Shown piece after piece: positions 34,514 through 44,231 of a DNA stretch of 64,000 bases (position 1 is the first letter of the stretch; each line of letters begins with the position of its first letter). The position numbers and the translations under genes were made by a program. The stretch covers positions 248,001 through 312,000 of the forward strand of contig NZ_CP033878.1 in the NCBI RefSeq assembly GCF_009690625.1. Reading direction: 5' to 3'. The notes below the pieces were generated by a model that saw nothing but the letters and a program-made list of their open reading frames with translations, ran no database searches and had not been told where the DNA came from. Source of the DNA: Halorhabdus sp. CBA1104 (GTDB taxonomy: Archaea; Halobacteriota; Halobacteria; Halobacteriales; Haloarculaceae).

Positions 34514-35028
34514 GTCACATTGTACGACCGGGCAGGACATTAAAACATAACCTCGAATATTCAGTATTGAGAATTGGTCGATAGAGTGAGACTCGCTCTA
34601 CGACCCACGCAAGCAGGTTCGGGACAACGATCCGGGCGGCGGGTTTATCACGCAATACGTTCCCGAATTGCGATCGTTCCCGACAGCATACCTCGACCGG
34701 CCAAAACGAGCGCCACAATCCGTCCAGCAGGAGTGTGGCGTTATCATCGGCGAGGACTATCCCGCCCCGATCGTCGACTTCGAGGCGCGCCGCGAGGCGG
34801 CTCTCGATCGGTGGGCAGCCCTTTCGGATCGTGCCCGGGAAGCGCTGTCCGATCCGGCAGTGGCCCGGCGAGCATCGCTGTCGCGCTCTCGCGATAGGCA
34901 GGGAAGCCGGACCGACGACGGTGTCTGCCCTCGGCCGGACGAGCAGGCCGGTCTCGATGACTTCGTGTGCACGGGAGGCGATCGACACCAGCAAAAGCGC
35001 TTACTGCCGGGTCTTCGAAGACCGAACC
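34514..35028. other. Intergenic region with a decayed photolyase end
   Basis: The first 75 bp are AT-rich with no gene. From 34590 to about 34902 a photolyase C-terminal remnant is readable (see separate entry). A TATA-like GCTTACT (about 34999) lies 27 to 30 bp before the ATG at 35029. Confidence 0.6.
34590..34902 (+). pseudogene. Truncated cryptochrome/photolyase C-terminus
   Basis: The frame reads YDPRKQVRDNDPGGGFITQY, then FPTAYLDRPKRAP, CGVIIGEDYPAPIVDFEARR and ALDRWAAL. This is the normal order of the FAD-domain end in photolyases. It starts just after an in-frame stop (34587-34589), has no start codon or N-terminal domain, and runs into unrelated sequence after about 34902. It is different in sequence from the DASH gene end, so it derives from another family member. 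Confidence 0.65.
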
Positions 35029-35328
35029 ATGACCGCGACTTTCCCAGCGAACCGCAAGCATAACCTGGCGATCGAGTTCTCGCGGTACGCCGCCTTCGGT
35101 GTCGGCGACGTGCTCGAAACCGACGAGGGCACAGCGGTAACTGTCGAGGATTTCGCCTTTCGGTTCGAAACCGACACGTTCGTCTACTGGTTCGAGCAAC
35201 TCGATGGCTCCTATACAGAGCCCGAACTCGCCGACTGGGCGCTGATCGAGGAAGCCGACCGCGAGGAGTACGTCGACCCCGGCTTCGACGGCCAGCAGAT
35301 TCCAGACCCGGACGCCGCCGGTGAGTGA
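35029..35328 (+). CDS. Small conserved haloarchaeal protein
   Basis: A 99-residue acidic protein (MTATFPANRKHNLAIEFSRY...). It forms mainly beta strands (FGVGDVLETDEGTAVTVEDFAFRFETDTFVYWFEQ by pattern) and a short acidic tail. No zinc or catalytic motif is visible. It is followed 42 bp later by a small zinc-finger protein on the same strand, so the two may be cotranscribed. Function unknown. Confidence 0.65.
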   Translation: MTATFPANRKHNLAIEFSRYAAFGVGDVLETDEGTAVTVEDFAFRFETDTFVYWFEQLDGSYTEPELADWALIEEADREEYVDPGFDGQQIPDPDAAGE

Positions 35329-35370
35329 CCGGGCGGACGCTTTTTGCGCGTTGGGCCCCGAACAGCACGT

Positions 35371-35580
35371 ATGACGAGCGAGCCCTGCGACGGCTGCGGT
35401 GCGGCAGTTCGGATCGCCGGCGGTATCGGTGACATGTGGAGTGTGGATCAGTCAGCGACCGGCGGGATGACGCTGGAACTGGCCGATGGGACCGAACACT
35501 TTCTGTGTCACGACTGCATCGAAACACTCCCGGACGACCGTGAGGTCCGTGCCGAAGACGTGGCCACACTTGGCGAGTGA
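35371..35580 (+). CDS. Small zinc-finger protein
   Basis: A 69-residue protein with CDGCG (Cys6, Cys9) near the start and CHDC later, which can bind one zinc ion. The remainder is acidic. Such short zinc-ribbon proteins are abundant in haloarchaea and mostly uncharacterised. Confidence 0.7.
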   Translation: MTSEPCDGCGAAVRIAGGIGDMWSVDQSATGGMTLELADGTEHFLCHDCIETLPDDREVRAEDVATLGE

Positions 35581-35835
35581 GCGGTGTGATCGGTCCCCCG
35601 CCGTCACTGTCCGCTGTCCAGACGTGGTGACTACTATTTTGCCTCTGTAGTGCTCAATATTGCTCTCTGGTCAACGTGGGGCCGTTTCATCTGCTTTGTC
35701 GCCGACGTCAGACACGCCTCCCTGTGGGACATTTCCACACGAACAGAAGGGGTTCTGTGGCGCAACTCCAGTGTCGCCGCTTGCCCGTTTCGGCCGTCAC
35801 TGGAAACGAGAGCGCTTTCGACGAGCGGTGTCTGC

Positions 35836-38025
35836 TCACTCGACGACAGCGACGTCCGTGATCTCGAACCGTGCACCGCCGTTTTCCCCCTCTGCCACGG
35901 TGATGTCCCAGCCGTGAGCGACGACGAGTTGCCGAACGCTCGCGAGACCGAATCCACTCCCCTCCGTGGCCGTCGAATAGCCGGCCTCGAAGATTCGCTC
36001 ACGGTCTGGGGCTGGCACGCCCGGGCCATCGTCTTCGATGTACCAGCCGTCTCGAAATCGGCCGACAGTCACCGTCACGTTCGCGCCCGCGTGTTCGAGG
36101 GCGTTCTTGAACAGGTTCTCGAACAGGCGCTCCAGTGCGCGCTGGTCTGCCTGGATCGTCACGTCGTCTTCGCACTGGAGAGTTGCACAACCAGGGGCCA
36201 GCGACTCCCACACTGGCTGTGCCACTTCGAGCAGACTGGTTGGGTGTACTTCGGAGACGAACTCTCCTTCCCGCATTACTTTCGAGAGGTCCCCCAGGAG
36301 AGTCTCCATGCGTTCGAGGGCGCGTTCGGCCGCCTCGAAGTGTCTCTCTTCGCCAGTTTCGGCGGCGAGTTCGAGCCGTCCCCTGGCCGTCTGCAGCGGC
36401 GTCCGGAGGTCGTGAGAGACGACGCTCCCGAAGTGCTCGAACTGTTCGAGCTGCCGCTTTAGCTGCCGTTCGCGTCGCTTGCGTTCGCTAATGTCCCGTC
36501 CGACGCCGGCGACGTAGACGTTGCCCTCTTGGTCGGCCAGGCGGCGTTTCCGGAATTCGAACGGAATCGTCTGGCCGTCTTTCCGGACGAGTTCAGCCTC
36601 GATCGTCGAGGCTCCATCGAGGAACGCCGCTTCGATATCCGCCCGGATTCTAGCCCGGTCCGTGTCAGCGAACAACTCGAGGGCGTCCATCGATAGCAGC
36701 TCTGCCCGCTCGTAGCCGGTCTTTTCGACTGCCTGCTCGGTCACACGAACGATTTCGCCGTCTTCGTTTAGGACGTAAACAACGTCTTCGAGGACGTCGA
36801 GTGCGTCTTCCAGAAACGTTCGGTCGTGTTCCCGCGAGCGCCCGGCGTCACGCTGGTCGGAGATATCTCGCATCACTTGCAAGAACCCTTCGTGGGTGCC
36901 TTCCGCGTCGAAGACCGCGCTCGTCGTCACGTCCGCCCAGAACGTCGACCCGTCCGACCGCACGCGCCAGCCCCCATCCTCGACGGTTCCTTCTGTGCGT
37001 GCTTCGTCCAGTCTCTGTTCGGGGACGGCCGCCTCACGTTTATCTTCGGGGTACAACGCCGAGACGTGTTCACCCAGAATGGCCCGGCTATCGTAGCCAA
37101 GGAGCCCCTCGGCCCCGTCGTTCCAGCTCGTGACGAACCCTTCCGGGTCGAGGCTGACGATCGCGTATCCCTCGACGGCGTCGACGAACCGCTCGAATCG
37201 CTGGCGCTCGCGCCGTAACGTCTGCTCGCGGTGTTTCTGTTCGGTAATATCGTCGACCAGACACAGCAGCGTTCCGGCGTCGGTCATCGCCAACGCGTGG
37301 TCGACGATTACCCGGTTGCCGTCCGCACAGACGTGGACGCTCTCGCCCGACCAGGAACCCGCCGCCGGGATCGCCGGCAGGATCTCTTCGTAGACCTGTT
37401 CGACGTGCTCGTCGGGATAGAGTTTCTCCCAGTGCTCGCCTTCTAGGTCGGCCGGCTCGTAGCCGAACGTCTCGGCGTACGCGTCGTTGACGTACAAGAA
37501 AGTCCCCGCTTGGTCGATAAACGAGATACCTTCCCGGGCCGTTTCGATCGCTTTGAACGTGTGCTCGACTTCCAGTTCCGCGTAGTACTGTCTCGTCGCG
37601 TCTTCGATTCGCTTCGCCAAGACCGTGTACTGGTCAGTACCGCTCTTCTTGGGGGTGTAGTCGGTGACACCAGCCGAGATCGCCTCGCTTGCGATCCCTT
37701 CGTCGCCCTTGCCGGTGAACAGAATAAAGGGGAGATCGGGCCGCTGCTCCCGGATGGCATCGAGCAACTCCAGACCGGTCGCCCCTCCCATATCGTAGTC
37801 GCTGACGACGCAATCGACGTGTTCGTTTTCGATCGTTTCGAGGGCCTGTGAGACGCTCTCGGCACGCAGCACCTCGATCGTGTCGCCCTCACGCTCGAGG
37901 TAGACCGCGACCATCTCCGCGTAGGCCTGGTCGTCGTCGACGTGGAGGACGGTGATCCGATCGGAGTCCCGAAGTAACCCGGCCCCAGCCCGCGAATCGG
38001 GCGGATCGGAGTCTGTCGTCGCCAT
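35836..38025 (-). CDS. Receiver-PAS-histidine kinase
   Basis: A 729-residue cytoplasmic sensor (start MATTDSDPP at 38025; an ATG 16 codons earlier is possible). Order: receiver domain (about 24-140; VLHVDDDQ, phospho-acceptor Asp76 in SDYDMGG), three PAS domains (about 150-265, 280-400, 405-525), a dimerisation helix with His in VVSHDLRTPL (about 536), and an ATPase domain ending GSGFGLASVRQLV. There is no membrane span. The receiver in front suggests it takes a phosphate from another kinase or is regulated internally. No partner regulator is next to it. Confidence 0.88.
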   Translation of the reverse strand: MATTDSDPPDSRAGAGLLRDSDRITVLHVDDDQAYAEMVAVYLEREGDTIEVLRAESVSQALETIENEHVDCVVSDYDMGGATGLELLDAIREQRPDLPFILFTGKGDEGIASEAISAGVTDYTPKKSGTDQYTVLAKRIEDATRQYYAELEVEHTFKAIETAREGISFIDQAGTFLYVNDAYAETFGYEPADLEGEHWEKLYPDEHVEQVYEEILPAIPAAGSWSGESVHVCADGNRVIVDHALAMTDAGTLLCLVDDITEQKHREQTLRRERQRFERFVDAVEGYAIVSLDPEGFVTSWNDGAEGLLGYDSRAILGEHVSALYPEDKREAAVPEQRLDEARTEGTVEDGGWRVRSDGSTFWADVTTSAVFDAEGTHEGFLQVMRDISDQRDAGRSREHDRTFLEDALDVLEDVVYVLNEDGEIVRVTEQAVEKTGYERAELLSMDALELFADTDRARIRADIEAAFLDGASTIEAELVRKDGQTIPFEFRKRRLADQEGNVYVAGVGRDISERKRRERQLKRQLEQFEHFGSVVSHDLRTPLQTARGRLELAAETGEERHFEAAERALERMETLLGDLSKVMREGEFVSEVHPTSLLEVAQPVWESLAPGCATLQCEDDVTIQADQRALERLFENLFKNALEHAGANVTVTVGRFRDGWYIEDDGPGVPAPDRERIFEAGYSTATEGSGFGLASVRQLVVAHGWDITVAEGENGGARFEITDVAVVE

Positions 38026-38133
38026 GTTCACACTAGGGTCAGGCTCCGGAAATGCGTTTGGCCAGTCACTCACGGCTCCCGGTCGCGATGGGTTCGCGGC
38101 ACCCTTTTGCTATCGCTCCTCGAAGGCCCGGCT

Positions 38134-39069
38134 ATGCGTGCCGACGAGATGCATCCCCAGGCCCGTGCCATCGTCGATCGACAGCGACGACTCGGCCTGC
38201 CACCGATTTCCCGGTACGATCGACGACTGATCCGGGCGCTCGAACGCATCGGGACGTGGATTGGGGGCCGAGGCTCGCCCGCTGTCGGAGCGACGACCGA
38301 CGGGACTATTTCCGGTCCCGACGACGATATTCCGGTTCGTGTCTACCAACCGGACCAACCGGGACCGTATCCGACACTCGTGTACTTCCACGGTGGGGGC
38401 TTCGTCTTTGGCAGTATCGCGACCCACGATACGGTCTGCCGGCGGCTCGCCAGAGAGACTGGCGCGGTCGTCGTCTCCGTCGCGTACCGACTCGCGCCCG
38501 AGCACCCGTTCCCAGCGGCCGTCGAAGATGCCTTCGCCGCCACTCGCTGGGCGGCGACCAATCCGGACCGTCTCGACTCGGACGGCCATCTGGCCGTAGC
38601 TGGCGACAGCGCGGGTGGGACACTGGCCGCCGTGAGTGCCCTGTTGGCCCGGGACCGTGACGGCCCGGCGATCGACTACCAGATCCTGCTGTACCCCGGA
38701 ATCGGTATCCGGGACGACCAGCACTCGGTGGCCCAAAACGACGGGATCGCCCTCGCTGCTGAGGATCTCGAGTGGTTCCAGGAGTGCTACTACGAGAGCG
38801 AACTCGACAGCCACAACCCCTACGCCGATCCGATCCATGCCCGTGATCTGGCCGGCGTCGCGCCGGCGACGGTCGTCACTGCCGGGTTCGATCCGCTCCG
38901 GGACGGCGGCCTCGCGTACGCACAGCGACTCGAGTCCGATGGCGTTGCCGTCACCCACCGCCACGAAGACGACATGATCCATGGCTTCCTGACTGCAGAC
39001 ATCGATCGCGCGGAAACGATCGTCTGCGACGTGGCGACCGATATGCACGCCGCGATCGGGATGCGGTGA
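38134..39069 (+). CDS. Alpha/beta hydrolase of the hormone-sensitive lipase family
   Basis: A 311-residue enzyme. The oxyanion-hole motif HGGGF is at residues 86-90, the nucleophile elbow GDSAGG has Ser159, and the acid and base are Asp253 (GFDPLRDGG) and His283 (MIHGF). These esterases hydrolyse short-chain esters. The start at 38134 (MRADEMHPQA) is supported by a typical N-terminal helix. Single gene. Confidence 0.9.
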   Translation: MRADEMHPQARAIVDRQRRLGLPPISRYDRRLIRALERIGTWIGGRGSPAVGATTDGTISGPDDDIPVRVYQPDQPGPYPTLVYFHGGGFVFGSIATHDTVCRRLARETGAVVVSVAYRLAPEHPFPAAVEDAFAATRWAATNPDRLDSDGHLAVAGDSAGGTLAAVSALLARDRDGPAIDYQILLYPGIGIRDDQHSVAQNDGIALAAEDLEWFQECYYESELDSHNPYADPIHARDLAGVAPATVVTAGFDPLRDGGLAYAQRLESDGVAVTHRHEDDMIHGFLTADIDRAETIVCDVATDMHAAIGMR

Positions 39070-39175
39070 CCCGATTTGAGTGCCAGGCAGTGGGAAACAC
39101 GGATCGGTGGTACCGTTATCGTTTCCGCACCCGCGGTGACCGAACAGTTTTCCGAATGCTGGCCCCACTCCACAT

Positions 39176-40033
39176 ATGCTTCGGCTGGCGGTCTCGACGC
39201 AAGCGGAGACCTACGAGCGACTGTCTGATCCTCTCGCCGACCGCGGGATCGAAGTCGTCCCGATTCGAACCGACGAGCGGACCGTCCCACTCGGAACTGA
39301 TCCATTCCCTGCTGTCGACGTGGGCTATGTTTTCCCGCCACGACTGATGGAAGGTGACGTTGCGTCACTCGCCCTCGATGTGCCGTGGATCAACGACCGC
39401 GCGTGTGTGCTACGCTCGCGCAACAAAGCAGGGGCCCTCCAGCGCCTCGAAGCTGACGGCCTCCCGATTCCAAAGACGACGCTCGTCTCCAATCCCGTCG
39501 ATCGCGAGACACTCCAGTCCGTCTTCGAACAGTTCGACCCACCTGTGGTGGTCAAACCCAATTCGACGACCCGCGGGAACGGGGTCACACTGGCTCACGA
39601 TATAGATTCCTTCCTGGGCATTTGTGATTATCTCGACCTCGTCCACGACTACCGGGCAACTGGTGACCGGTCGTTTCTCGTCCAAGAATTCCTCCCGGAC
39701 GCAACTGACTATCGTGTGATGGTCCTCGATGGTGAGTACGTCGGCGCCGTCGAACGCCGCCTGGCCGAAAACGATGTCGGGGGCCACTGGAAACACAACG
39801 TCCACCGCGGCGCAACCGCCCAGCCTGTCGATCTTGCCGAGCATCACCGTCGTCTCGCCGAACGGGCCGCCTCCGCGATGGACGTCCCCATCGTCGGTAT
39901 CGACTTGCTCGTGACCGCCGACGGCGCCGTCGTTACCGAGACGAACGCACGGCCAACGATCGACGACGCCGAGAAATACATCGCCGGCTTCTGGGATCAC
40001 GTCGCTGATCTCGTGCGCCGAACCGCGAAATGA
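39176..40033 (+). CDS. RimK-like ATP-grasp ligase
   Basis: A 285-residue protein of the ATP-grasp fold. Motifs: PPVVVKPNSTTRGNGVTL (ATP-binding loop), LVQEFLPDATDYRVMVLDG, and the Mg-binding end VTETNARPTIDDAEK. It joins a carboxylate to an amine or thiol, as in RimK/LysX enzymes. The specific substrates cannot be read. The start at 39176 (MLRLAVSTQAETYERL) fits the N-terminal domain. Confidence 0.85.
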   Translation: MLRLAVSTQAETYERLSDPLADRGIEVVPIRTDERTVPLGTDPFPAVDVGYVFPPRLMEGDVASLALDVPWINDRACVLRSRNKAGALQRLEADGLPIPKTTLVSNPVDRETLQSVFEQFDPPVVVKPNSTTRGNGVTLAHDIDSFLGICDYLDLVHDYRATGDRSFLVQEFLPDATDYRVMVLDGEYVGAVERRLAENDVGGHWKHNVHRGATAQPVDLAEHHRRLAERAASAMDVPIVGIDLLVTADGAVVTETNARPTIDDAEKYIAGFWDHVADLVRRTAK

Positions 40034-40217
40034 CCCTCTGGTTGTGAACGCGATTGCCGCTACTGGTATCCTCGTTCTCCTCGTTCAAATTCCTTCGTAG
40101 GAAGCATACTACTTCTGTCGTATATCTTCCCCGGCCAGTATCAACCGATAGATTGCAAGTTCCTCCCTGTGCAACTGTTGTCCAGCAGTATAGACAGGTA
40201 TCGTTTAGTCACAAAAA

Positions 40218-40228
40218 CATTATTATAG
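40218..40228 (+). promoter_or_regulatory. Promoter of small zinc-ribbon gene
   Basis: CATTATTATAG, centred near 40224, is a strong TATA match, placed 27-28 bases before the ATG at 40252. Confidence 0.5.
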
Positions 40229-40251
40229 ACTGTGTAAAATTAGTTGATGCT

Positions 40252-40389
40252 ATGTCAGCGGTAGAATTGCATCAGTGCCCGGAGTGTGGGAGCGACGAGA
40301 AACAGAAAGTGGGCCAGGATTCGGTCCCGGGAGGAACCGATTGGCGTCACTACGCGTGTCTGTCCTGTGGCTACGAGTGGCGCGTTTGA
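40252..40389 (+). CDS. Small zinc-ribbon protein
   Basis: A 45-residue protein. CPECGS and CLSCGYEWRV give a complete C2-C2 ribbon, like the TFIIS or RpoM type. It has a good promoter with a leaderless start. Function unknown; a nucleic-acid-binding role is possible. The next gene is convergent. Confidence 0.75.
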   Translation: MSAVELHQCPECGSDEKQKVGQDSVPGGTDWRHYACLSCGYEWRV

Positions 40390-40436
40390 AATCCTGCTGT
40401 CCCAACTTTGAGGTCCTGGGGAAAGATCGAACAGTG

Positions 40437-40832
40437 TCAGGAGAGGTCGATTGCCGCCGAGTCCTCGCCCGTCTCGAAGGTCACTTCTAGGATACCGTTG
40501 TTGTAACTCGCTTCGGCCGTGTGTTCGTCGACGCGGGTCGGGAGCTGCACCCGCTCGTGGTATTCCCGTTGATCGCCGGCCGCATCGATCGTGAGTCGTT
40601 CACCATCGCACTTGAGATCGATCGCGTCCTTCGAGACGCCCGGCAAGTCGGCGACGACACGTAGTCGTTCGTCCTCTTCGTAGACATCCAGATGAACGTT
40701 GTTCGTCGTCGCTGACTCGCCCTCGCGGCGTTCGACGTGCATGTCGAATTCACCACTGGTCATGTCGTTCATCATCCGCTCAAGCTCACGAAAGAAGTCG
40801 TTGAACGGGTCGTCGCGGTCGTCTCTTCGCAT
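40437..40832 (-). CDS. Hsp20/alpha-crystallin small heat shock protein
   Basis: A 131-residue protein, the second Hsp20 of the window, starting MRRDDRDDPFNDFFRELERM. The alpha-crystallin domain (about 45-125) has LRVVADLPGVSKDAIDL and NGILEVTFE. Its N-terminal arm is longer and more helical than that of the copy at 28.5 kb. It is divergent from GAPDH. A TATA-like GGCTTTTGATG lies about 26 bp upstream of the ATG. Confidence 0.87.
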   Translation of the reverse strand: MRRDDRDDPFNDFFRELERMMNDMTSGEFDMHVERREGESATTNNVHLDVYEEDERLRVVADLPGVSKDAIDLKCDGERLTIDAAGDQREYHERVQLPTRVDEHTAEASYNNGILEVTFETGEDSAAIDLS

Positions 40833-41002
40833 GCTCGCTAGTAGGGTCGAACGCATCAAAAGCCTTCTGAACGGCGAAATTCCCCCAGCCGTTGTCTCCC
40901 TCGAATTCGATTGCACGTATGTCTGTCCGTGCGTGAATATAGTGATATATACCGCCTTCACGAGTATCGATCGTGAGATACTCGCCTTTCACTTCGCCAT
41001 AT

Positions 41003-41018
41003 CGAAAAACATTTACTC
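41003..41018 (+). promoter_or_regulatory. Promoter of GAPDH
   Basis: CGAAAAACATTTACTC has a BRE (CGAAA) and TATA element (TTTACT), centred near 41013. The transcript would start at about 41040, giving a short leader of about 15 bases. Confidence 0.55.
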
Positions 41019-41054
41019 AATGTTGCCGCTACCTTCATACGGAGCTATACTACT

Positions 41055-42065
41055 ATGAGTGCAAGCGATCCGGTCCGCATCGGGATCAACGGCTACGGTC
41101 GAATCGGCCGCTGTACCCTCCGTGCTGCCCTCGAGAACGACGACGTCCAGATCGTCGGTATCAACGACGTGATGGACTTCGAGAAGATGGAATATCTCAC
41201 GAAGTACGACAGTGCCCTTGGCAACCTGCCGTACGACGTCGAACGAGACGGTGACACGCTCACTGTCGACGGCAACGACATCGACTTGCTGAACATCCAG
41301 AGCCCCGAGGAACTGCCGTGGGACTCCCTGGACGTAGATGTCGCCATCGAGTCGACGGGCATTTTCCGCACCAAAGACGAGGCGAGCGCACACCTCGACG
41401 CCGGTGCCGAGAAGGCCCTGATCTCCGCGCCGCCGAAAGGCGACAAGCCCGTCCCGCAGTTCGTCTACGGCGTCAACGACGACGAATACGACGGTGAGGA
41501 CGTCGTTTCGGCTGCTTCCTGTACCACCAACAGTGTCTCGCCGCCGATGTACGTCCTGCTCGAGGAGTTCGGCGTCGACGCTGCCGAGATGACGACGATC
41601 CACGCCTACACTGGCAGTCAGGCAATCGTCGACGGTCCCAAATCGAAGACCCGTCGTGGTCGGGCGGCCGCCGAGAACATCGTCCCGACGACGACCGGCG
41701 CCTCGACCGCGACGCCGAACATCCTGCCCGAACTGCAGGGCAAGTTCGAGGCCATGGCGATCCGCGTCCCGGTCCCGACCGGCTCGATCACCGAGATCGT
41801 CGTCGACCTGCCCGGCAACCCGGACGTCGAAGAGATCAACGCCGCCTTCGAGAAATACGCCAACGGCGAACTCGAAGGCTCGATGGGCGTCACCGACGAC
41901 CCGATCGTCTCCCGTGACATCGTCGGCTGGGAGTACGGCTCCTGTGTCGACTTGCAGAAGACCTCGACCGTCCAGGGTGGCAAGCTCGCGAAGATATTCG
42001 CCTGGTACGACAACGAGATGGGCTACACCGCCCAGATGATGCGGCTGGCCGAAGACATCGTCTAA
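41055..42065 (+). CDS. gap: Glyceraldehyde-3-phosphate dehydrogenase
   Basis: A 336-residue enzyme with the NAD-binding start GINGYGRIGRCTLRAAL and the active-site Cys156 in ASCTTNS. It is of the bacterial/eukaryotic class I type rather than the archaeal class II type, which lacks the CTTN motif. It converts glyceraldehyde 3-phosphate to 1,3-bisphosphoglycerate. It is 66 bp upstream of pgk on the same strand, so the two steps are probably coexpressed. Confidence 0.95.
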   Translation: MSASDPVRIGINGYGRIGRCTLRAALENDDVQIVGINDVMDFEKMEYLTKYDSALGNLPYDVERDGDTLTVDGNDIDLLNIQSPEELPWDSLDVDVAIESTGIFRTKDEASAHLDAGAEKALISAPPKGDKPVPQFVYGVNDDEYDGEDVVSAASCTTNSVSPPMYVLLEEFGVDAAEMTTIHAYTGSQAIVDGPKSKTRRGRAAAENIVPTTTGASTATPNILPELQGKFEAMAIRVPVPTGSITEIVVDLPGNPDVEEINAAFEKYANGELEGSMGVTDDPIVSRDIVGWEYGSCVDLQKTSTVQGGKLAKIFAWYDNEMGYTAQMMRLAEDIV

Positions 42066-42131
42066 TCGGTCCGATCCCATTCCGTAGTGTACAGGGACGC
42101 AATTTCTTTCAGAACACGAAACCCACCAATC

Positions 42132-43354
42132 ATGGCTGCATTCAACACGCTCGATGACCTCGCAGATGGACAGCGTGTCCTGGTCCGCGTCGACCTCAAC
42201 TCCCCAGTCGAGGACGGCGTCGTCCAGGACAACCACCGCTTTGACCGCTATGCGGAGACGGTCCGCGAACTCGCCGATCGGGACAACAAAGTCGTCCTGA
42301 TGGCCCACCAGGGCCGGCCCGGCCGCGACGACTTCGTTTCGCTGGACCAGCACGCCGAAATTCTCGAAGAATACGTCGGTAAGCCGATCACCTTCATCGA
42401 GGATACCGTCGGCGACGACGCTATCGACGCCATCGAGGCGCTCGAAGCCGGAGAGATCCTGCTGCTCGAGAACACCCGGATGGTCGACGACGAACTGCCC
42501 GAGAAGGCCCCGAGGAACACGCCGACAGCGACTTCGTGAAGACGCTCTCGCCGTACTTCGACGCCTTCGTCAACGATGCGTACTCGGCGGCCCACCGCGC
42601 CCACGCCTCGACGGTCGGGTTCGCACTGGCACTGCCGGCCTATGCGGGCCGCGTCATGGAAGCCGAATACGAGTACAACACGGGCGTCGCCGAGCGCGCC
42701 CGCGAGACCGAGGGCCAGGTCACGATGGTCCTGGGTGGCAACAAGTCCGAAGACGTCATCAGCGTCGTCAACAATCTGGGCGACGCCATCGACACGTTCC
42801 TCATCGGCGGCCTGCCGGGCGAACTGTTCCTCCGCGCGGAGGGCAAGTCTGTCGGCTACGACGTCGGTGGGATGGACCTGCTTGACGACCAGTGGGACGA
42901 GACCAAAGACACGCTCGAAGACCTCGTTGCCAACCGTCGTGAGGAGTTCGAACTCCCCGTCGACTTCGCCTACGAGGACGCTGAGGGCGAACGCGCAGAG
43001 ATCGCGCTGGCGGACATCGAGGAGAAAGAGACCGGCTACCTCGACATCGGCCACGACACCATCGAGGAGTACGTGCCGATCATCGAGGACAGCGAGGCCG
43101 TCTTCGTGAAGGGCGCGGTCGGCGTCTTCGAAGACGAGCGTTTCGCCGATGGGACAGTCGAACTCATCGATGCGATCGGTCGGACAGAGTGCTTCTCGGT
43201 CGTCGGTGGCGGTGACACCGCCCGGACGCTGTCGATGTACGGACTCGACGAGGACGACTACGATCACATCTCCATCGCCGGCGGCGCGTACCTCAACGCC
43301 CTCACCGGCCAGGAACTCGAAGCTGCCGAAGTGCTGATCGAGCAGGCCGACTGA
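42132..43354 (+). CDS. pgk: Phosphoglycerate kinase, frameshifted in this sequence
   Basis: The N-terminal half (MAAFNTLDDLADGQRVLVRV...LLLENTRMV) and the C-terminal half (from DFVKTLSPYFDAF to the end, with VVGGGDTARTLSMYG) are both intact PGK. They are joined by a one-base deletion in the C4 run at 42508-42511: the first frame reads on to a stop at 42537-42539, while the +1 frame gives APEEHADSDFVKTL. Adding one C restores a 407-residue enzyme of normal length. PGK is essential for glycolysis, so a consensus error is likely. It transfers phosphate from 1,3-bisphosphoglycerate to ADP. Confidence 0.9.
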
Positions 43355-43377
43355 CGCTCGCCGATCTTCACGGTCCG

Positions 43378-43397
43378 GCCACTTCGCGTGGCTTTTT
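43378..43397 (+). terminator. Likely terminator of pgk
   Basis: A GCCAC/GTGGC stem with a TTCGC loop is followed by TTTTT (43393-43397), 24 bp after the pgk stop. Confidence 0.5.
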
Positions 43398-43562
43398 GAC
43401 ACTTTTCGGTAGTCATCCAGTTTTGTCTTAGATCTGACCTTTTGGTCCTGCAGATGTCCAACGACCACCGACAGAGACGTCGCTGCAGGGATATCGCTTC
43501 GAGGCTTGGCTCTACACAAATTGCGCGTCGGTCGTCGCGCCTCCGGTTTCAGGGCGTTTCGA

Positions 43563-44186
43563 TCATTTCTCGTTGCGCGTACAGTCACAGCCGCCCTGTT
43601 CGAGGAAGGTGTCGACGTCGTACTGTGTTCCACACTCTTGGCACAACACCTGGACGCTGGCGAACACCTCGAAGTCGTCGACGTCGATGCGGTCGGTTTC
43701 GCCCAGGTTCTCGATCCGGGTTTCAGTGATCGCTTCTAGTCGTGTTTGTAGACGTTGGATCGACTCCTGGTCTTTTTCGATCTTCTCTTCGGCTGCTGGC
43801 TGCTCGTATTCGGCACCACGCCACTCTTTGAGGTACGAGCGGATCGCTTGGTAGGTAACGAAGTCTCGGTCGAGTTGCTCGAGATCGACACCGTTTCGCT
43901 GGAGCCGTTCACGGGTATCGGTTCGGACGCCTGCGCTGACGTCCGTGTCAGTGAGGTTCCGATAGATCGCGTCGACATCGTTTTCGAGCGTACTCATGCC
44001 CGCCTCAACCAGTGTCTGTGCCAGCAGTCGCTTGTTGAATAGCTCCGCAAGGTCCCGCAGGCTCAACCGTCGGTCTCCATCGGCCGTCCAGCGCGATTCG
44101 AGTTCCGCCCCGAGGTCGCCCAGATCGTAGCGGTCGATCAACCGTGCTACCTTGCTCGACGGCTTGTCTGTCTGCTCGTTGGCCAT
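43563..44186 (-). CDS. rdfA: Rod-determining factor RdfA
   Basis: A 207-residue soluble protein: MANEQTDKPSSKVARLIDRYDL, then ESRWTADGDRRLSLRDLAELFN, a long helix (about 128-165) and a C-terminal zinc site (CQECGTQYDV ... GGCDC). This closely matches the haloarchaeal protein RdfA, needed for rod shape in Haloferax volcanii (from memory). It follows the SMC-related gene with a 45-bp gap, the usual pairing. Confidence 0.8.
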   Translation of the reverse strand: MANEQTDKPSSKVARLIDRYDLGDLGAELESRWTADGDRRLSLRDLAELFNKRLLAQTLVEAGMSTLENDVDAIYRNLTDTDVSAGVRTDTRERLQRNGVDLEQLDRDFVTYQAIRSYLKEWRGAEYEQPAAEEKIEKDQESIQRLQTRLEAITETRIENLGETDRIDVDDFEVFASVQVLCQECGTQYDVDTFLEQGGCDCTRNEK

Positions 44187-44231
44187 GGATCTATTTTCGT
44201 TTATCGAGCGCGAAACGCGACGGCTCGGGCA

